Of a stretch of 64,000 nt of DNA, positions 60,996 through 64,000 are shown in pieces. The notes beneath the pieces are model-generated. The model was not told the DNA's origin and ran no database searches. It saw nothing but the letters and a program-made list of their open reading frames with translations. How positions within the stretch are numbered: position 1 is the first letter of the stretch; every line of letters begins with the position of its first letter. The translations under genes were made by a program, and so were the position numbers. The DNA comes from Maribacter sedimenticola (GTDB taxonomy: Bacteria; Bacteroidota; Bacteroidia; Flavobacteriales; Flavobacteriaceae). The stretch spans positions 1,132,438-1,196,437 of the forward strand of contig NZ_FZNV01000001.1 of NCBI RefSeq assembly GCF_900188415.1. Reading direction: 5' to 3'.

Positions 60996-62192
60996 ATGAA
61001 CCTTCACGAATATCAAGGAAAAGAGATATTAGCAAGTTTTGGGGTGCGCATCCAAAGAGGAATAGTTGCCCATAATGCAAAAGAGGCCGTTGATGCCGCC
61101 AAGCAATTGACCGCAGAAACCGGAACAGGATGGCATGTTATTAAAGCTCAAGTTCACGCAGGTGGTCGTGGAAAAGGGGGTGGTGTTAAATTGGCCAAAA
61201 ACCTTAAGGAAGTAGAAGAAATTTCAAATCAGATCATTGGTATGAATTTGGTAACCCCGCAAACTTCTGCCGAGGGTAAAAAAGTTCATCAGGTATTGAT
61301 AGCCGAGGATGTGTATTATCCAGGAGATAGTGAGACCAACGAATTTTATATGTCGGTGCTACTTAACAGGGCTACCGGTAAGAATATGATCATGTATTCT
61401 ACCGAAGGTGGTATGGATATAGAAGAGGTTGCGGAGAATACACCGCATTTGATTTTTACAGAAGAGATAGACCCTGCAACGGGGTTACTAGGATTCCAGG
61501 CAAGAAAGATAGCTTTTAACCTTGGACTTTCCGGTACTGCTTTTAAAGAGATGACTAAGTTTGTAGCTGCATTGTATAAAGCATATGTAGAAAGTGATTC
61601 AAATATGTTTGAGATCAATCCTGTTCTTAAAACATCTGATGATTTGATTATGGCGGTAGATGCTAAGGTTTCTATTGACGATAATGCACTTTACCGCAGG
61701 AAGCAATATGCTGAAATGCGCGATTTAAGGGAAGAGAACTCTATTGAAGTAGAAGCAAGGGAAGTAGGTCTTAATTATGTAGACCTTGATGGTAACGTGG
61801 GTTGTATGGTGAACGGTGCCGGTCTTGCAATGGCAACAATGGATTTAATTAAAATGGCCGGTGGTGAGCCTGCAAACTTCTTGGACGTAGGCGGTACCGC
61901 AGATGCCAAAAGAGTAGAGGAGGCTTTCAGGATTATCTTAAAAGATCCAAACGTAAAAGCAATATTGATCAATATATTTGGAGGTATAGTACGTTGCGAC
62001 CGTGTAGCCCAAGGTGTAGTAGATGCTTACAAGAATATGGGAGATGCCATGAAAGTACCAATTATTGTAAGATTACAGGGAACCAATGCAGAATTGGCCA
62101 AAGAGATTATTGATAATTCTGGCTTAGCTGTTCATTCTGCGGTACAATTCCAAGAAGCTGCGGATAAGGTTAAGGAAGTATTAGCTGAATAA
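60996..62192 (+). CDS. sucC: Succinate-CoA ligase, ADP-forming, beta subunit
   Basis: 398 aa. ATP-grasp subunit: NLHEYQGKEILASFGVRIQRG at the start, KAQVHAGGRGKGGGVKLA near 45-62, and the CoA-ligase motifs NGAGLAMATMDLIKMAGGEPANFLDVGGTA near 268 and NIFGGIVRCDRVAQGVV near 325. It conserves energy in the TCA cycle by linking succinyl-CoA to ATP or GTP formation. The alpha-subunit gene sucD is not next to it; separate sucC and sucD genes are usual in Bacteroidota. Its own promoter and terminator. Confidence 0.96.
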   Translation: MNLHEYQGKEILASFGVRIQRGIVAHNAKEAVDAAKQLTAETGTGWHVIKAQVHAGGRGKGGGVKLAKNLKEVEEISNQIIGMNLVTPQTSAEGKKVHQVLIAEDVYYPGDSETNEFYMSVLLNRATGKNMIMYSTEGGMDIEEVAENTPHLIFTEEIDPATGLLGFQARKIAFNLGLSGTAFKEMTKFVAALYKAYVESDSNMFEINPVLKTSDDLIMAVDAKVSIDDNALYRRKQYAEMRDLREENSIEVEAREVGLNYVDLDGNVGCMVNGAGLAMATMDLIKMAGGEPANFLDVGGTADAKRVEEAFRIILKDPNVKAILINIFGGIVRCDRVAQGVVDAYKNMGDAMKVPIIVRLQGTNAELAKEIIDNSGLAVHSAVQFQEAADKVKEVLAE

Positions 62193-62570
62193 AATTACCT
62201 GATTTTAGTTTATATTGAAAAAGGCCATCAATTAGATGGTCTTTTTTTATGTCCAAAATTTTTGAATATCCTTATTCAGTTCCTTTTATACAATACTATT
62301 ATATATAGCAAATGTGAAATTGACGTTAAATTCAATTTTATTTAAATATTAGGAATTCATGAATTAAGAGGGTTAAAATTCGTATTTCCCCAATATTTAC
62401 GGATATAATTTGAGTTTAAGTAAAAAGTTGAAACAGATTTGAAATTTTAAATAATTGTTAAAATGATTTTTTGCCGTAACAAACTAAATGTATTATCGTC
62501 TTTATAATATAACATCATCAATCAATTATTAATCATTCTTTGGATATTCCAGGGAAAAAAACAAAAAGTC
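62193..62570. other. 378-base stretch between sucC and the small secreted-protein gene
   Basis: Holds the sucC terminator and a palindrome AATTCATGAATT at 62354-62365. No TAnnTTTG box and no coding frame of note. It likely contains the leader and promoter of the small secreted-protein gene. Confidence 0.5.
62221..62243 (+). terminator. Terminator of sucC
   Basis: Nine-base-pair stem AAGGCCATC / GATGGTCTT with one G-T pair and a five-base loop, then TTTTT. Confidence 0.75.
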
Positions 62571-62906
62571 ATGAGAAAATTAAGTTTAGTAGTAGTAGCA
62601 GCAGTTTTATTCGCAACAGGTAATGTAATGGCAAACGATAACACGGATATCGGTCCTGCCAAAAGTCTTTCTTCACAGATTTCAGTGATGTTGGCCAACA
62701 ACAATTTTTCAGAAATTGATTCTGACCTAACTGCCCAAGTTCGTTTTACATTAAACAGCGAAGGCGAAATCGTCGTATTGTCCGTAGATAGTCAATATGA
62801 AAGAATGGAGCGATTCGTGAAAAATAGCTTGAATTACAAAAAAGTAGATTTGAGCAAAGTTGAAGAAGGTAAAATTTACACTATACCAGTTCGTATAAAG
62901 GCGTAA
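62571..62906 (+). CDS. Small secreted protein with a TonB-C-like domain
   Basis: 111 aa. Signal peptide 1-21 (GNVMA-N). The mature part has a beta-alpha-beta layout: LTAQVRFTLNSEGEIVVLSVDSQYERMERFVKNSLNYKKVDLSKVEEGKIYTIPVRIK. The opening strand, the Gly-rich turn and the ending strand are like the C-terminal domain of TonB-type energy transducers, without the usual YP motif. It is too short to be a TonB. Function unknown; periplasmic. Confidence 0.6.
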   Translation: MRKLSLVVVAAVLFATGNVMANDNTDIGPAKSLSSQISVMLANNNFSEIDSDLTAQVRFTLNSEGEIVVLSVDSQYERMERFVKNSLNYKKVDLSKVEEGKIYTIPVRIKA

Positions 62907-62927
62907 ACCACCTATTTAAGAAGCTAA

Positions 62928-62957
62928 AATCCTGAAACAAGACAACGTTTCAGGATT
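62928..62957 (+). terminator. Terminator of the small secreted-protein gene
   Basis: Eleven-base-pair stem AATCCTGAAAC / GTTTCAGGATT with an eight-base loop and a T run. Its right arm overlaps the 3' end of the convergent DUF1456 gene. Confidence 0.75.
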
Positions 62958-63327
62958 TTTTTTTGTTTTTATACTTTACTTGGTCAATGCTTTTGTCCAC
63001 CTTTTTAAGTTGCTTTGTTTTAAAATCTTCCCTTGTATTGAATTTCTTTACGGGCTTGTTGGTTGATGAGGACATTGCCAATAAAACCTCTCCCGGTATC
63101 TTTGGATTTTCTTTAGTGCCCCTTAAGTGGATTACCAGGCCATTCAAAAAATTGCGCAGCACTTGGTCTCCACATTCCATATAGTTAGGATGATCTTCTT
63201 TTCTGAAAAAAGCCCCAAGTTCACTTTTTGAAATCTTGAAATCTACTAATTGAAGAATTTCTACAATATCATCGTCCCTAAATTTTAATGCAACTCTTAA
63301 TTTTTTAAAAATATCATTGTTGGTCAT
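62950..63327 (-). CDS. DUF1456 family protein
   Basis: 125 aa. Two helical DUF1456 repeats: NDIFKKLRVALKFRDDDIVEILQLVDFKISKSELGAFFRKEDHPNY (residues 4-49) and a second (MECGDQVLRNFLNGLVIHLRG) that is shorter, so the protein ends after about 75 structured residues plus a basic tail. The family (YehS) has no assigned role. The tail is unusually rich in Lys (KTKQLKKVDKSIDQVKYKNKKKS). It is convergent with the secreted-protein gene. Confidence 0.82.
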   Translation of the reverse strand: MTNNDIFKKLRVALKFRDDDIVEILQLVDFKISKSELGAFFRKEDHPNYMECGDQVLRNFLNGLVIHLRGTKENPKIPGEVLLAMSSSTNKPVKKFNTREDFKTKQLKKVDKSIDQVKYKNKKKS

Positions 63328-63631
63328 ACTTTGAAGATTTAGCTGTGCAAGGTATTATAAATTTATGTACTCTTAAATTACCATAGTAAGTTATTCAACT
63401 TTTAAAGAAACAAAAGTCATTTTTGACGTTCATTTTAATCTGTGCATTTATAATACCTACTTCTTACTTTGAAACCCGATTAACTACCAATAAATCCGAT
63501 TACCAATTTTAAGTATGAACGTTTAATACTACACATTCTTTAAGAATTTACTTCTTATCGACACTTATTGTCCGTTGCACGAAGTTTCACTAAACCTACT
63601 TTATACCGAACCTAACTTTGCGGTGTAATTA
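63328..63631. other. 304-base gap before the CAP-domain gene
   Basis: AT-rich, no coding frame of note. Holds the TAACTTTG box at 63613-63620 for the CAP gene. Nothing else recognised. Confidence 0.5.
63613..63620 (+). promoter_or_regulatory. -7 box of the CAP-domain lipoprotein gene
   Basis: TAACTTTG followed by CGG, matching TAnnTTTG, 11 bases before the ATG at 63632. Confidence 0.5.
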
Positions 63632-64000
63632 ATGATAAAGCAAGTTAAAATGAAATTTCCAATACTGTTCTTAATGTTGATATTAATGATGACAAGCTCA
63701 TGTAGTAAAGAAGAGCTTGTTGATGAGCAGATCAATTCCACGGCGTTGATCGTTTCCAATAGCGAAATGGAATTGGAGATATTTGAACTAGTTAACGATT
63801 ACAGGATAGAATTGGGACTTTCTTCCTTATCCTATGACACCCGTGCCCAAGCCTATACTACGGAACACAATCTATACATGATTTCAAAGGAAGAGATAAG
63901 CCATGATAATTTTGCTCAAAGATCATCTGCGCTTTCTGAGGAATTCAACGCGGTTAAGGTATCTGAAAACGTAGGGAGGAACTTTGCCACTGCGCAAGGT
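63632..64000 (+). CDS. CAP-domain (SCP/PR-1) lipoprotein, 3' end beyond window
   Basis: Open from ATG 63632 (or in-frame ATG 63650, which starts a good lipoprotein signal MKFPILFLMLILMMTSSC) to the window edge; the 3' part is missing. After the lipobox Cys comes a polar linker and the start of a CAP domain: ELVNDYRIELGLSSLSYDTRAQAYTTEHNLYM, SHDNFAQRS and VSENVGRNF, with the conserved His and Glu of the CAP cavity. Proteins of this fold are secreted and of unknown role in bacteria. Lipid-anchored here. Confidence 0.88.
   Translation, partial: MIKQVKMKFPILFLMLILMMTSSCSKEELVDEQINSTALIVSNSEMELEIFELVNDYRIELGLSSLSYDTRAQAYTTEHNLYMISKEEISHDNFAQRSSALSEEFNAVKVSENVGRNFATAQG

Noticed and set aside
1..64000. 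tRNA, rRNA, CRISPR array, transposons, prophage or integrases
   Set aside because: Read on both strands; no T-loop-like GTTCGAAT arrangement, repeat-spacer pattern, transposase motif or phage gene was found.

Overview
The window is an ordinary chromosomal stretch from a member of the Bacteroidota, almost certainly family Flavobacteriaceae (marine Maribacter/Zobellia-like clades fit, but the genus cannot be read from the sequence). Reasons: a SusC/SusD pair, long NusB, PUR-domain protein (DUF3276), type III glutamine synthetase, DnaJ with only two zinc motifs, many 'SC'-type lipoproteins, an AT-rich genome, almost no Shine-Dalgarno sequences, frequent TTG starts, and promoters carrying the Bacteroidota -7 box TAnnTTTG. 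No rRNA, tRNA, CRISPR array, transposase, integrase or prophage gene was found.

Layout. 1-5351: end of type III glutamine synthetase, purM, a Rieske lipoprotein with apbE, prfA-pyrF, a small antisense-oriented gene. 5575-12902: an alpha/beta hydrolase, a SusCD outer-membrane uptake operon and a membrane-embedded AraC-type regulator upstream of it. 13021-18778: purU with a DUF4197 lipoprotein, an S23/Avd-like small protein, an Lrp regulator, a secreted hydrolase-like protein that lacks its serine nucleophile, a DJ-1/PfpI lipoprotein and a DUF1684 lipoprotein. 18792-21760: the nitrogen operon glnB-amtB-porin with two imperfect palindromes in front of it. 21932-26690: fluoride exporter, small membrane proteins, MazG-like hydrolase, ilvE, DUF4920, mnmD and a TIGR01777 oxidoreductase. 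26721-28633: grpE-dnaJ. 28731-33994: a tightly overlapping operon of ABC exporter, MscS channel, DUF6268 barrel protein and a sigma-54 response regulator without a DNA-binding domain. 33997-45665: polyphosphate kinase 2, M28 peptidase, acyltransferase, a cyclophilin-FKBP fusion, cold shock protein, 1-Cys peroxiredoxin, YfiT, thioredoxin-like protein, CsaA-like protein, BASS transporter, PlsC-like acyltransferase, PUR protein. 45731-64000: ABC exporter half, nusB-DUF1573-yajC, a Gfo/Idh/MocA oxidoreductase, pepT, pyrD, HMG-CoA lyase, guaB, lysA, Lon-substrate-domain protein, sucC and the start of a CAP-domain lipoprotein.

How it works together. Most genes are housekeeping: nucleotide synthesis (purM, pyrF, pyrD, guaB, purU), amino acid metabolism (ilvE, lysA, HMG-CoA lyase), translation and protein folding or export (prfA, mnmD, grpE, dnaJ, PPIase fusion, yajC). 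The accessory and more interesting parts are regulatory: the putative tandem operators of glnB-amtB-porin, the AraC/SusCD unit, the ABC-MscS-DUF6268-response regulator operon, a sigma-54-like site in front of grpE, and a possible short RNA downstream of dnaJ. Several genes below 60 codons were found by reading the gaps. I did not find a clearly new defence or mobile system; the strongest candidates for undescribed biology are the regulatory elements and the overlapping operon.
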